From NCBI GenBank assembly GCA_964589725.1, contig CAZPUJ010000193.1, forward strand, positions 1 through 13,250: a stretch of DNA of 13,250 bases, given 5' to 3'. The position numbers and the translations under genes were made by a program. The notes under the pieces were generated by a model. It saw only the letters and a program-made list of their open reading frames with translations. It had not been told where the DNA came from and did not search any database. The stretch is from CAYSHJ01 sp964589725 (lineage in GTDB: Bacteria; Planctomycetota; Planctomycetia; Planctomycetales; Planctomycetaceae). Positions 6,866 through 13,250 of the stretch are shown piece after piece. The first letter of the stretch is position 1, and each line of letters begins with the position of its first letter.

Positions 6866-6911
6866 TTTCGCCGTGAGGCGGATTTCAGACGCCGCCTGAA
6901 GGCGAAACTAC
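6862..6911. repeat. 50-base palindromic element, possible terminator hairpin
   Basis: GTAGTTTCGCC (6862-6872) is perfectly complementary to GGCGAAACTAC (6901-6911). Inside it AGGCGG pairs with CCGCCT, giving 20 stem positions with two mismatches and a 10-base loop. No T-run follows, so it is not a classical intrinsic terminator. I regard it as a REP-like repeat that also forms a strong RNA hairpin between the DUF58 and BatA-like genes. Its left arm supplies the TAG stop (6863-6865) of the DUF58 gene. Confidence 0.75.
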
Positions 6912-6927
6912 AAACTAGAGCGAAACG

Positions 6928-9333
6928 ATGAACCTCGTCCGGATGCTCGCGTTTGGTTTTGCTAGTCCTGGGTTGCTCGGTTGGCTCGCGCTGGCCGCCG
7001 TGCCGGTGTTGATTCACTGGCTGTTTCGCCGCCGATATCGCGAGACCGCCTGGGCGGCGATGCAGTTTTTGCATGAGGCTGCTCGCAAACAATCGCGACG
7101 CCTGCGACTCGAACAGTTTTTGCTGTTGGCCGCGCGCGTGTTGATTCTGGTCGCACTCGTGCTCGCGCTGGCTCGACCGCGCTGGGCTGACGCCCGCAAC
7201 GCCGCGCGAACGACTCCACCGACGTTGCATCTTTTGGTGATCGACAGCTCGCTGAGCATGGGCCGCCACGCCGCGGACGATGCGGCCTCGCGGCACACGA
7301 CGGAGCAACGTCCAGCCGATCAACGGACGCTCTTGGATATCGCACAGCAGACGGCGAAAGACCTCGTGCAACGGAGTGCGGCGGGCGACCGGTTCCTTCT
7401 GCTGCGAGTCGCCGGCACGGAACCGCGTATCCTCATTCGCCAACCGACGCTCGTCGCGAATGCCGTGTTCGATGAGATCGATCGCCTGCCGCTGACGTTC
7501 GAGCGCGGCGACGTGCTCGCGACGCTGCAACAAATTCCCGGACTGCTGGACTCGAAGCGGCCTCAAGAGCACTGCGAAGTTTCGATCATCTCTGACTTTC
7601 AGGCGGACAACTGGTCGCCGGTGATCGAAGGGACTGAACGGCGGAAACTCTGGGAGCAGATCGCGACGGAAGCCTCGCTGGTCCTGATCGACGTCGGGAC
7701 CGCGAAGCCAGACAACGCCACGTTGCTGAGCCTCTCCTCCGATCCGCCAATCCTTGCGGCCGAGCTGCCGATGACCGTCACGGTCACCGCGCGAAACACC
7801 GGTTCGGTGCCGCTCGCCGGACGGCAATTGCAGTTGTTCATCGATGAGCAACTGATCGAGTCGACTCGGATCGACTTGCCGCTCGGACAAACCGTGACGG
7901 CGGAGTTCACTCTGACTGCGCCGGCGTCCGATGAGCACGTGCTGCGAGCGCGGCTCGAAGATGATGCGTTGCCCGCCGACAATCAACGCTGGCTGCCGCT
8001 GAGCGTGCGATCCGAATTGAATGTCCTGCTCGTCAACGGCCGCCCGGCGGGCCGGCCGCGCGAGTCGGCGACGTTCTTTGTCGAACAGGCTCTCGCACCG
8101 CAGGGTCGCTCGCGCGCGACGCCGCACGCCAGCGATGCCGCGCAACGCCTGCGAGTCGACACCGTCGCCGAGGCCGAACTGGCACAGACCGAGTTCACCC
8201 GCTTCGACGTTATCTTCTTGTGCGATGTCGGAGCGTTGACGGAAGCGGACGTCGAACGCTTGCGGCGATTCGTCGAGAGCGGCGGCGGGCTGATCGTGTC
8301 GCTCGGCCCGTCTGTCGCGATGGATCGAGCGAATGACTTCGCGTTCGGTCCCCGCGGTTTGATGTCCGTGCAATTGCAAGACGTGATCTCGGCCAGCGTC
8401 ATCGAGGGCCAGCCGACAATTTTCGCGTTCGATCCCGGTGAGTTCACGCACCCGTTGCTGCGCGAATTTCGCGGCAATCCTGGTGCCGGATTAGAAACCG
8501 CGTTGATTCGGCAATATGTCCGAACGGTGGTCCTGCCTGCCTCGACCATCAAGACCTTGTCGCCCGTCGAAGTGGCGTTGAACTTCTCGTCAGGAGACCC
8601 CGTGATTCTGACTCAAACGCGCGGCGCCGGACGGAGCGTGTTGATCACGACCAGCGTGGACGAATCGTGGGGCGCGTGGGCCGTGTGGGCTCCGGGCTTT
8701 GTGCCGCTGATGCACGAGTTGGTCTTGTACGCCGCCGCCGGTCGAACTCCACCGCGCGAGCTGCTTGTCGGAGAACCAATCTCGCGCGTGCTGCGCGGCA
8801 GCGGCAGCGACGGTGCCGTCACGCTGACATTGCCAAACGGCGAACAACAGCGAGTCGCAATCGGGGACATCGACGATTCGCCGACGGTCGTCGTTCGCGA
8901 CACCGCGCGGCCCGGAGTCTATGTGTTGTCGTCAGAATCGCCGCCGCTGGCCGAGCAGTTCGCCATCAACGTCGACTCGCGCGAGAGCGATCCGCTCCGG
9001 TTCACGCGCCAGGAGCTCGCGCCTCCAACGTTGTCGCCGACCAAAGTGGCATTCCGCGACGCGACCGATCCCGCTCCGAAAGCCGAGCTTGTCGAGAACG
9101 CGAGTGCCGCCGAATTGTCTCGTGGACTGCTCGTCACTCTGTTCCTGCTGTTGCTCGTCGAACAATGTCTGGCTTGGCGATTCGCACGCGGAGCCTCCTT
9201 GGCCGTGCTGCTCGCGGTGCTTACGGCTGTCTGGCTGGGAACAAGTTCCGTGTTGGCCATTGTGGTGGCCGCGGGCATTCTCGCATTGGTTGCATTTGGC
9301 GCGCGGTTCAAGCTAACTCGCAGCAAACGATGA
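6928..9333 (+). CDS. BatA-like membrane protein with VWA domain
   Basis: The 801-residue product matches the planctomycete BatA/N-terminal aerotolerance-like family. The N-terminus has a membrane segment with the family signature (SPGLLGWLALAAVPVLIHWL, about residues 13-32) followed by FRRRYRETAWAAMQFL, then a second membrane segment (about 63-82). A VWA domain follows with a MIDAS-like DSSLS at residues 106-110 and VSIISDFQADNW further on. The middle contains a beta-sandwich-like stretch and a segment like the class I glutamine-amidotransferase fold (about 425-465, FDVIFLCDVGALTEADVERL then FVESGGGLIVSLG), common in this family and not expected to be catalytic. Membrane helices at about 735-795 close the protein. 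The start is ATG 6928; ATG 6943 would also keep the signature. It stands 62 bases after the DUF58 gene, separated by a palindromic element. Role by family: envelope-anchored partner of the MoxR ATPase. Confidence 0.9.
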   Translation: MNLVRMLAFGFASPGLLGWLALAAVPVLIHWLFRRRYRETAWAAMQFLHEAARKQSRRLRLEQFLLLAARVLILVALVLALARPRWADARNAARTTPPTLHLLVIDSSLSMGRHAADDAASRHTTEQRPADQRTLLDIAQQTAKDLVQRSAAGDRFLLLRVAGTEPRILIRQPTLVANAVFDEIDRLPLTFERGDVLATLQQIPGLLDSKRPQEHCEVSIISDFQADNWSPVIEGTERRKLWEQIATEASLVLIDVGTAKPDNATLLSLSSDPPILAAELPMTVTVTARNTGSVPLAGRQLQLFIDEQLIESTRIDLPLGQTVTAEFTLTAPASDEHVLRARLEDDALPADNQRWLPLSVRSELNVLLVNGRPAGRPRESATFFVEQALAPQGRSRATPHASDAAQRLRVDTVAEAELAQTEFTRFDVIFLCDVGALTEADVERLRRFVESGGGLIVSLGPSVAMDRANDFAFGPRGLMSVQLQDVISASVIEGQPTIFAFDPGEFTHPLLREFRGNPGAGLETALIRQYVRTVVLPASTIKTLSPVEVALNFSSGDPVILTQTRGAGRSVLITTSVDESWGAWAVWAPGFVPLMHELVLYAAAGRTPPRELLVGEPISRVLRGSGSDGAVTLTLPNGEQQRVAIGDIDDSPTVVVRDTARPGVYVLSSESPPLAEQFAINVDSRESDPLRFTRQELAPPTLSPTKVAFRDATDPAPKAELVENASAAELSRGLLVTLFLLLLVEQCLAWRFARGASLAVLLAVLTAVWLGTSSVLAIVVAAGILALVAFGARFKLTRSKR

Positions 9334-9416
9334 GAAAAGCGGATCGACTTTACGAACGTCCCGCTCCCCCCGAAGATGCCGTCGTGCAAGCTGGTTTGAC
9401 AAGTCAAGGAACATGA
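9330..9416 (+). CDS. Possible 28-residue coupling peptide
   Basis: An ATG at 9330 overlaps the stop of the BatA-like gene (ATGA), and its frame ends at TGA 9414-9416, two bases before the GTG of the next gene. The product would be polar (MRKADRLYERPAPPEDAV and on). The tight overlap on both sides suggests ribosomes may be handed from one gene to the next, but the peptide has no recognisable feature and may not be functional. Confidence 0.2.
   Translation: MRKADRLYERPAPPEDAVVQAGLTSQGT
9406..9410 (+). promoter_or_regulatory. Ribosome binding site of the SGNH gene
   Basis: AAGGA lies 7 bases upstream of the GTG at 9418 and decides the start; the ATGs at 9413 and 9416 are out of frame. Confidence 0.6.
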
Positions 9417-9417
9417 T

Positions 9418-10533
9418 GTGTTGCTCTATCTTTCCGACGGCTACGTCAACGGCATGCTGCTGTGGTTGATGGCCGGAGGAGTGATCTTTTGGTTGCTGCT
9501 GCGGCTGCGTGCGATGTGGCGCGATCGGCCACGGCGGTTGAATTGGGTTCACGCCGGTCTGTCGACCTGGCTGGTGCTCGCGTTGCTGACGTGCGTCGAG
9601 TTGTACTTCGCACTGATCTACGATGCGTCCGACTCGTTCAACATGACCAACGTCTCGAAGAAGTGGTTCGCGCTTCACGTCGCGCCGCAGCAGAAAACGC
9701 TGGAGTTTCGCGACGGTCACGGAATCGTCTATCGCGACAACCGCAAGTTTCCGGAACGGCTCGAACCGAACCAGCGACATCTGATTTTTCTCGGTGACAG
9801 CTTCACGTTTGCACAGGGAGTGCCGAACGTCGCGGACCGCTTCAGCAATCGCATTCGCGAGGTCCTCGAAAAGCAGACAAACGGCCGTGTTGTCGTCTCC
9901 AACCTGGCGGACGCCGGAACGGACCTGCATTGGCAAGAGGAATTGCTCCGTGAACTGTACGACAACGGACATCGCATCGGCACGGCGGTTTATGTGCTGT
10001 GTCTGAACGACATCGAAACATTTCACGAACGGCACAAGACCTACTACAACGACCTGGGCAAGCGGGCGCCGCAGTCGTTCTTGTTTCGCGACACCTATTT
10101 TTTCAACTGGGTCTATTTTCGTCTGCGGCAATTCACAATTCCCGACGTGCGCGGCTACTTCGAGTTCGTGAAGGAGTATTACGACGGAGAGCCTTGGCAG
10201 CTCATGCGCGTCAAGTTGGAGCAAGTTCACCAAATGTGTCGGTCGCGGCACACCGATTTTCGAGTCGTGGTGTTTCCTTTTTTGCACAGTTTGGGGCCGG
10301 ACTATCCCTTTCAGGACGCTCATCGACGGATCGTCGATTACTGTCAAGAGGTGGGCATTCCGGTGCAGGACTTGGCTCCGGAATTGGCTCCGTCAGCGGC
10401 GAAAGGCCTGACAGTGAACCGATTTGACGCGCACCCCAACGAATTGGCTCATCGTCTGGCTGCGGAAGCGCTGTTACAAAAACTTTTGCGGGATTTTCTG
10501 ACGAATGGAAATCTCGGGAGGGAGGGTTCATAA
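9418..10533 (+). CDS. Membrane-anchored SGNH-hydrolase-like protein
   Basis: The 371-residue protein has two N-terminal membrane helices (about residues 10-30 and 46-68) and then an SGNH/GDSL-type domain facing, most likely, the periplasm. Block I is IFLGDSFTFAQGV with the nucleophile Ser128. A block II-like glycine lies in NLADAGTDLHW (about 162-172), and LNDIE (196-200) fits block III with Asn197. Block V is D337-A-H339-P-N, giving the catalytic Asp and His. All expected catalytic residues are therefore present. Relatives act as esterases or O-acetyltransferase-like enzymes on polysaccharides, so a link to the export gene upstream is possible but unproven. The start is GTG 9418 with AAGGA 7 bases upstream. 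It follows the BatA-like gene by 84 bases and is probably in the same transcript. Confidence 0.85.
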   Translation: MLLYLSDGYVNGMLLWLMAGGVIFWLLLRLRAMWRDRPRRLNWVHAGLSTWLVLALLTCVELYFALIYDASDSFNMTNVSKKWFALHVAPQQKTLEFRDGHGIVYRDNRKFPERLEPNQRHLIFLGDSFTFAQGVPNVADRFSNRIREVLEKQTNGRVVVSNLADAGTDLHWQEELLRELYDNGHRIGTAVYVLCLNDIETFHERHKTYYNDLGKRAPQSFLFRDTYFFNWVYFRLRQFTIPDVRGYFEFVKEYYDGEPWQLMRVKLEQVHQMCRSRHTDFRVVVFPFLHSLGPDYPFQDAHRRIVDYCQEVGIPVQDLAPELAPSAAKGLTVNRFDAHPNELAHRLAAEALLQKLLRDFLTNGNLGREGS

Positions 10534-10590
10534 TGGTCCGTTGTTGCTCATCGGGCAGATCCACTCGCCTCGCCAAACTAGACCCGCCGT

Positions 10591-10962
10591 ATGTCCGCAC
10601 CGCACAACAAAGTCTTCAAGCTGGAACGTGACGACGACGTCCTGATCGTCACCCCACAGGGGGACGCTCAGGGCTTTCGCTACCACGACGTGCATCAGGA
10701 GTCGAACGCAACTCTGCAAGTGCTCGACGATACGTCTTTGCGGCATGTCATCATCGACTTTGGAAGCAAACAGGTTCTCGGCTCGATCATGATCAGCGTC
10801 GTGATCAAATTCTGCCGTAAAGCCGGCACGCGGGGCGGCAAAGCCGCCTTCTGCAACGCAAACCCCGACATGCTGGAAGTGTTGCGCACGATGAACCTGG
10901 AGCGCCTGTGGCCGTACTGCCCCACGCGCGAAGACGCGCTCACCTGCCTGCGGGCCAGTTGA
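10591..10962 (+). CDS. STAS-domain protein (anti-sigma factor antagonist-like)
   Basis: The 123-residue product is a single STAS domain, the fold of SpoIIAA-type anti-sigma factor antagonists. It has strands DDVLIVTPQG and RHVIIDFGSKQVL, then the region that normally reads DSSGLG, which here is LGSIMIS. The serine in GSIM aligns with the phosphorylated serine of SpoIIAA, but the flanking Asp and Gly residues are changed. Next come FCRKAGTRGGKAAFCN and LEVLRTMNLERLWPYCPTREDAL, which follow the family closely. The start is ATG 10591, 57 bases after the SGNH gene. No anti-sigma kinase or phosphatase is nearby, so its partner is unknown. It could take part in a partner-switching regulator for envelope or stress genes, but the sequence alone does not show that. 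Confidence 0.85.
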   Translation: MSAPHNKVFKLERDDDVLIVTPQGDAQGFRYHDVHQESNATLQVLDDTSLRHVIIDFGSKQVLGSIMISVVIKFCRKAGTRGGKAAFCNANPDMLEVLRTMNLERLWPYCPTREDALTCLRAS

Positions 10963-11035
10963 ACAGCCCCCTCGCGATGGGTCACGTCACAGTAGCTGGA
11001 TTCGCAAGAATTCAGCCACAACGTCAATCGACAGT

Positions 11036-11055
11036 CTGAATTCCGGCGAATTCAG
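11036..11055. terminator. Hairpin between convergent genes, possible terminator
   Basis: CTGAATTC-CGGC-GAATTCAG is a perfect 8-bp inverted repeat with a 4-base loop, in the 108-base gap where the STAS gene and the minus-strand MnmE-like gene converge. No T-run follows on either strand, so termination is only suggested by the position. A further copy of GAATTCAG lies at 11008-11015. Confidence 0.4.
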
Positions 11056-11070
11056 CGACCACGTGGTGGG

Positions 11071-12279
11071 TCACCTGTCCGCGAGCTGAGCCGCAAGAGC
11101 TTGCAGTGTCGATTCCATGCCGGACCGATCGTCATTCAAAGCGGCATCACGAAGAGCATTCAACTCGCGCGCTTGGCGCTCCGTGAGTGGTATCACCGCC
11201 TCGATCGACGGTACTTGCGGCACGAGCCGCTGAACGATTGCCGCGGACAATTCTGGCAGGCCCGTTCGTCGCAGCGCGGAGACACGCAGCGCTCGCGACG
11301 GCAATTGAGTCCCCAAATCGTCGGGAAGGTCGGACTTGTTGGCCACGATCAGCGCATCCGGCCAGTCCGACATCAGACGCAGGTCGTCCGCATGCGGCGG
11401 CTGGCTGACGTCAATCAAGAGGATTCGGCAGTCAGCGTCGGCCAACGCACAGCGAGCTCGCGAGATTCCCGCCGATTCCAATTCGTCGTCCGAGCCACGC
11501 AAGCCCGCCGTGTCCGTCAGCCGAATCGGCCAGCCGTCCAGCACCGTCTCCGCCGTGAGCAGGTCGCGCGTCGTGCCCGGCTGATCGAACACGATCGACC
11601 GCTCAAAGCCGAGCAGCGCGTTGATCAAGCTCGATTTGCCGACATTCGGCCGCCCGGCCAACACCACAGTCCACGGCCGCGTTAAATGCAGACCGAACTT
11701 CGCCCAACGCAGAATCTCGTCTGCTGCCTGTTGCAGCGCGGTCCACTCGCCACGCTCCAGGAGGTGCGCCAGATTCGAGATCGCCCTTTCGAACTGTCCC
11801 GCCTGAGTGGCAATCCACGCCGCCGCACGGACGGTCGTCGCTCGCGACAGCACCGCGGCGTGCTCGCGAGCCAGCATGCTCGAGTCGGATTGCCACTGTT
11901 CCGACCAATCCACCATCGCGCAGCCACACCGCATCAAGTCGGTCAAAATTCGCCGCACGGCTGCGGCACCACCGTGACAATGAATCTCGACGACCTCTTC
12001 GTCTGTGCGACAAACAACAACGTCTTCGGACGTCTCACAGCCACAACGTCCGAAACAAAGAGTTCCGATAGGTAGCCCGGCGAGCGAGCGACCGTTCGCC
12101 GCGTGAAACAACTGATCGACAACATCGGCCAGCAGGCGGAGATCACCGCCAGCACGAATTGTGGCAACAGCACCTCGCCCGGCGGGCGTCCAGACAGCGG
12201 CCGATGGCCGACGAGACACCCTGTTCTCGGCCGTCACAGCGTTCGATGAGTCAAGCACTTCGTCACCTATCGGGTGCAT
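11071..12279 (-). CDS. mnmE: MnmE/TrmE-family GTPase, divergent and shortened
   Basis: From ATG at 12279 the product is 402 residues, against about 450 for standard MnmE, which with MnmG modifies the wobble uridine of tRNAs. The start excludes an upstream extension that runs into the palindromic repeat. The N-terminal domain keeps TPAGRGAVATIRAGG and EVVEIHCHGG (about residues 97-104). The GTPase domain is intact: G1 GRPNVGKSS (about 209-217), with the Asn of K-dependent GTPases, TTRD (236-239), DTAG (256-259), NKSD (314-317) and VSALRRTG. Two hallmarks are missing. The PGEFTxRAFxNGK stretch of the helical/folate region is replaced by unrelated sequence (CAMVDWSEQW), and the protein ends QALAAQLADR without the last ~45 residues that carry the catalytic cysteine motif CxGK. 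It is therefore either a paralogue with another job or a degenerate copy. It lies downstream of coaX on the same strand. Confidence 0.85.
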   Translation of the reverse strand: MHPIGDEVLDSSNAVTAENRVSRRPSAAVWTPAGRGAVATIRAGGDLRLLADVVDQLFHAANGRSLAGLPIGTLCFGRCGCETSEDVVVCRTDEEVVEIHCHGGAAAVRRILTDLMRCGCAMVDWSEQWQSDSSMLAREHAAVLSRATTVRAAAWIATQAGQFERAISNLAHLLERGEWTALQQAADEILRWAKFGLHLTRPWTVVLAGRPNVGKSSLINALLGFERSIVFDQPGTTRDLLTAETVLDGWPIRLTDTAGLRGSDDELESAGISRARCALADADCRILLIDVSQPPHADDLRLMSDWPDALIVANKSDLPDDLGTQLPSRALRVSALRRTGLPELSAAIVQRLVPQVPSIEAVIPLTERQARELNALRDAALNDDRSGMESTLQALAAQLADR

Positions 12280-12298
12280 AACAGCAATTCCCAAAACG

Positions 12299-12382
12299 GT
12301 AGCCCAGGCCCTTGTGGCCTGACTAGCTTCACCCGTGTTTTCAGCGACGTGGAACCACTCAGGCCACAAGGGCCTGGGCTAC
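12299..12382. repeat. Perfect 24-bp inverted repeat element between coaX and the MnmE-like gene
   Basis: Arms at 12299-12322 and 12359-12382 are exact reverse complements over 24 bases; the left arm begins GTAGCCCAGGCCC and ends GGCCTGA. The spacer is 36 bases. The element fills most of the gap between two minus-strand genes, and its right arm supplies the TAG stop of coaX (12379-12381 read on the minus strand). It has the structure of a miniature palindromic (REP/MITE-like) repeat. No target-site duplication is obvious. As RNA it would form a very stable hairpin and could reduce read-through into the MnmE-like gene. Confidence 0.85.
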
Positions 12383-13179
12383 ACGCATCGTTCCAGCCGC
12401 TGGGCCACAAGCACCAGTCCTTGCAGCGCGAGATGCGGCTCGAACCGAGCTCGCGGCAAGTACGTCGTGAGCAACGCGCCGCCGCCACCGGTGACGAATA
12501 CCTCGGCGTTCGCGCCACCTTGCCGTTCGATCAATTCTTTGACGGCACCCAATTGGCCCCAAAACAGGCCGCTGGAAATCGCGGCCCGAGTGTTCTGGCC
12601 GATCGGTTCGGGAGTGTGTTGACCAAGCTCCGCCACCGACACCAACGGCAGCAACGCCGTGTACTCGTGCAACGCCTTCGCCGACAACGCCAAGCCCGGC
12701 AAGATCGCTCCGCCGCTGAATGCTCCATCGGCCGCGATAACATCCACCGTCGTCGCCGTTCCCGAATCGACCACGATCGCCAGTTGATCCGCGTCCCGCA
12801 GCTCGTTGACGGCGACCGCGTTCAACAACCGATCAATGCCGACTCGGCGGGGTTCACCGACGCGAATCGGCAACGGAAATTGGTCAGTGTTCGTAATGTG
12901 CTTCAGCGACGATCCCAGCGACATCGGCCATTCCGCCAGCAGCCGTTCGACGCCGTGCGGATTCGACCCAGCCATCACCGCCGGCAGCCACGACGGACAC
13001 GCAGCTTTCCATTCGAGCAATGTGTTCCACGGCACTTCCTCCGACGCCGACACGGCTATCCGTTGCACGCACTCCGGCAACGCGCCGCGCGTCGCCGGAG
13101 GCGAGATCACGAACAGACCCAGCTTGATCCGGCTGTTGCCAACGTCAATCGCCAGTCGATGTGCTTTTCCCGAATCCAC
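12379..13179 (-). CDS. coaX: Type III pantothenate kinase
   Basis: The 266-residue product phosphorylates pantothenate in the first step of coenzyme A synthesis, in the cytoplasm. It carries the three family signatures: AIDVGNSRIKLG with the phosphate-loop Asp12, GEPRRVGIDRL with the catalytic Asp116, and IVVDSGTATTVDV (Asp138), followed by FSGGAILPGL. Length fits the family (about 250-270). The start is GTG at 13179 with AGGCGG/TAGGT a few bases upstream on the minus strand. The stop TAG falls inside the arm of the 24-bp inverted repeat, so the last residues (ERCV) may have been set by insertion of that element. The ASKHA-fold C-terminus (EVFVTGGGGALLTTYL) is complete. Type III enzymes need a monovalent cation and are not inhibited by CoA. 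Confidence 0.95.
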   Translation of the reverse strand: MDSGKAHRLAIDVGNSRIKLGLFVISPPATRGALPECVQRIAVSASEEVPWNTLLEWKAACPSWLPAVMAGSNPHGVERLLAEWPMSLGSSLKHITNTDQFPLPIRVGEPRRVGIDRLLNAVAVNELRDADQLAIVVDSGTATTVDVIAADGAFSGGAILPGLALSAKALHEYTALLPLVSVAELGQHTPEPIGQNTRAAISSGLFWGQLGAVKELIERQGGANAEVFVTGGGGALLTTYLPRARFEPHLALQGLVLVAQRLERCV

Positions 13180-13201
13180 TACCTACCGCCTTTCGCTTAA
13201 C

Positions 13202-13216
13202 GCGGGCTTCGCCCGC
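13202..13216. repeat. Small hairpin upstream of coaX
   Basis: GCGGGC-TTC-GCCCGC is a perfect 6-bp inverted repeat 22 bases upstream of the coaX start. It would lie in the leader if transcription begins further right. No role can be assigned. Confidence 0.45.
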
Positions 13217-13227
13217 AACCTTGCTCC

Positions 13228-13250
13228 CTCTCCCCCGCATCGGGGGAGAG
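13228..13250. repeat. 10-bp palindrome at the right edge, probably continuing
   Basis: CTCTCCCCCG-CAT-CGGGGGAGAG is a perfect 10-bp inverted repeat with a 3-base loop that ends exactly at the window edge; the base pairs before it (CCCT) suggest the arms go on past the edge. It resembles a common GC-rich intergenic repeat. Confidence 0.6.

Noticed and set aside
6727..8451. Long minus-strand open frame of 574 codons
   Set aside because: It lies antisense to the well-supported DUF58 and BatA-like genes, is extremely rich in Arg, Gln and His, and shows no family motif; it is a GC-rich shadow frame.
9313..10347. Minus-strand open frame of 344 codons
   Set aside because: Antisense to the SGNH gene, whose catalytic motifs are all present; no recognisable domain of its own.
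12274..13200. Plus-strand open frame of 308 codons opposite coaX
   Set aside because: coaX on the minus strand has all three pantothenate kinase signatures; the plus frame is an Arg/Gln-rich shadow running through the inverted repeat.

Overview
The window looks like a planctomycete chromosome (class Planctomycetia, Pirellula/Planctomyces relatives). This is inferred from GC-rich coding sequence, the MoxR / DUF58 / BatA-like gene string, a lipoprotein carrying a 'GFxxGFxDVAxGGNGTxPAxPP' type core next to a Wza-like export protein, a membrane-anchored SGNH protein, and many short palindromic repeats of the kind I associate with these genomes. No rRNA, tRNA, CRISPR array, transposase or phage gene was seen.

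Layout. Positions 1-1315 hold a 5'-truncated PH-like hypothetical protein, an unrecognised protein with a hydrophobic stretch, and a 43-residue single-pass membrane protein. Positions 1316-4053 hold two lipoprotein genes in a 4-base GTGA overlap: a planctomycete-type lipoprotein and a Wza-type polysaccharide export protein. Positions 4078-4665 hold the most interesting gene: an AhpD/carboxymuconolactone-decarboxylase family protein interrupted by one in-frame UGA exactly where the second redox cysteine of the CxxC motif belongs, followed by a good bacterial SECIS-like hairpin. I read it as one 195-residue selenoprotein that an ordinary gene finder would split or truncate. Positions 4782-10533 are a MoxR AAA+ ATPase, a DUF58 protein, an 801-residue BatA-like VWA membrane protein and a membrane-anchored SGNH-family protein, probably one transcription unit. 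Position 10591 starts a STAS-domain protein. On the minus strand follow coaX (type III pantothenate kinase) and, downstream of it, a shortened and divergent MnmE-family GTPase.

A second theme is small palindromic repeats. A 24-bp perfect inverted repeat lies between coaX and the MnmE-like gene. A 50-base imperfect palindrome lies between the DUF58 and BatA-like genes. In both, the TAG stop codon of the upstream gene is part of the repeat arm. A third element, two opposed runs of heptanucleotides, sits in frame inside the DUF58 coding region and appears as a low-complexity insertion in the protein. Others lie upstream of the DUF58 gene and at the right edge of the window.

Likely roles: cell-envelope polysaccharide export (Wza-like protein), thiol/peroxide redox chemistry (selenoprotein), chaperone-like maturation or envelope-stress function (MoxR/DUF58/VWA), coenzyme A synthesis (coaX). 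All functions are inferred from sequence motifs read by eye.
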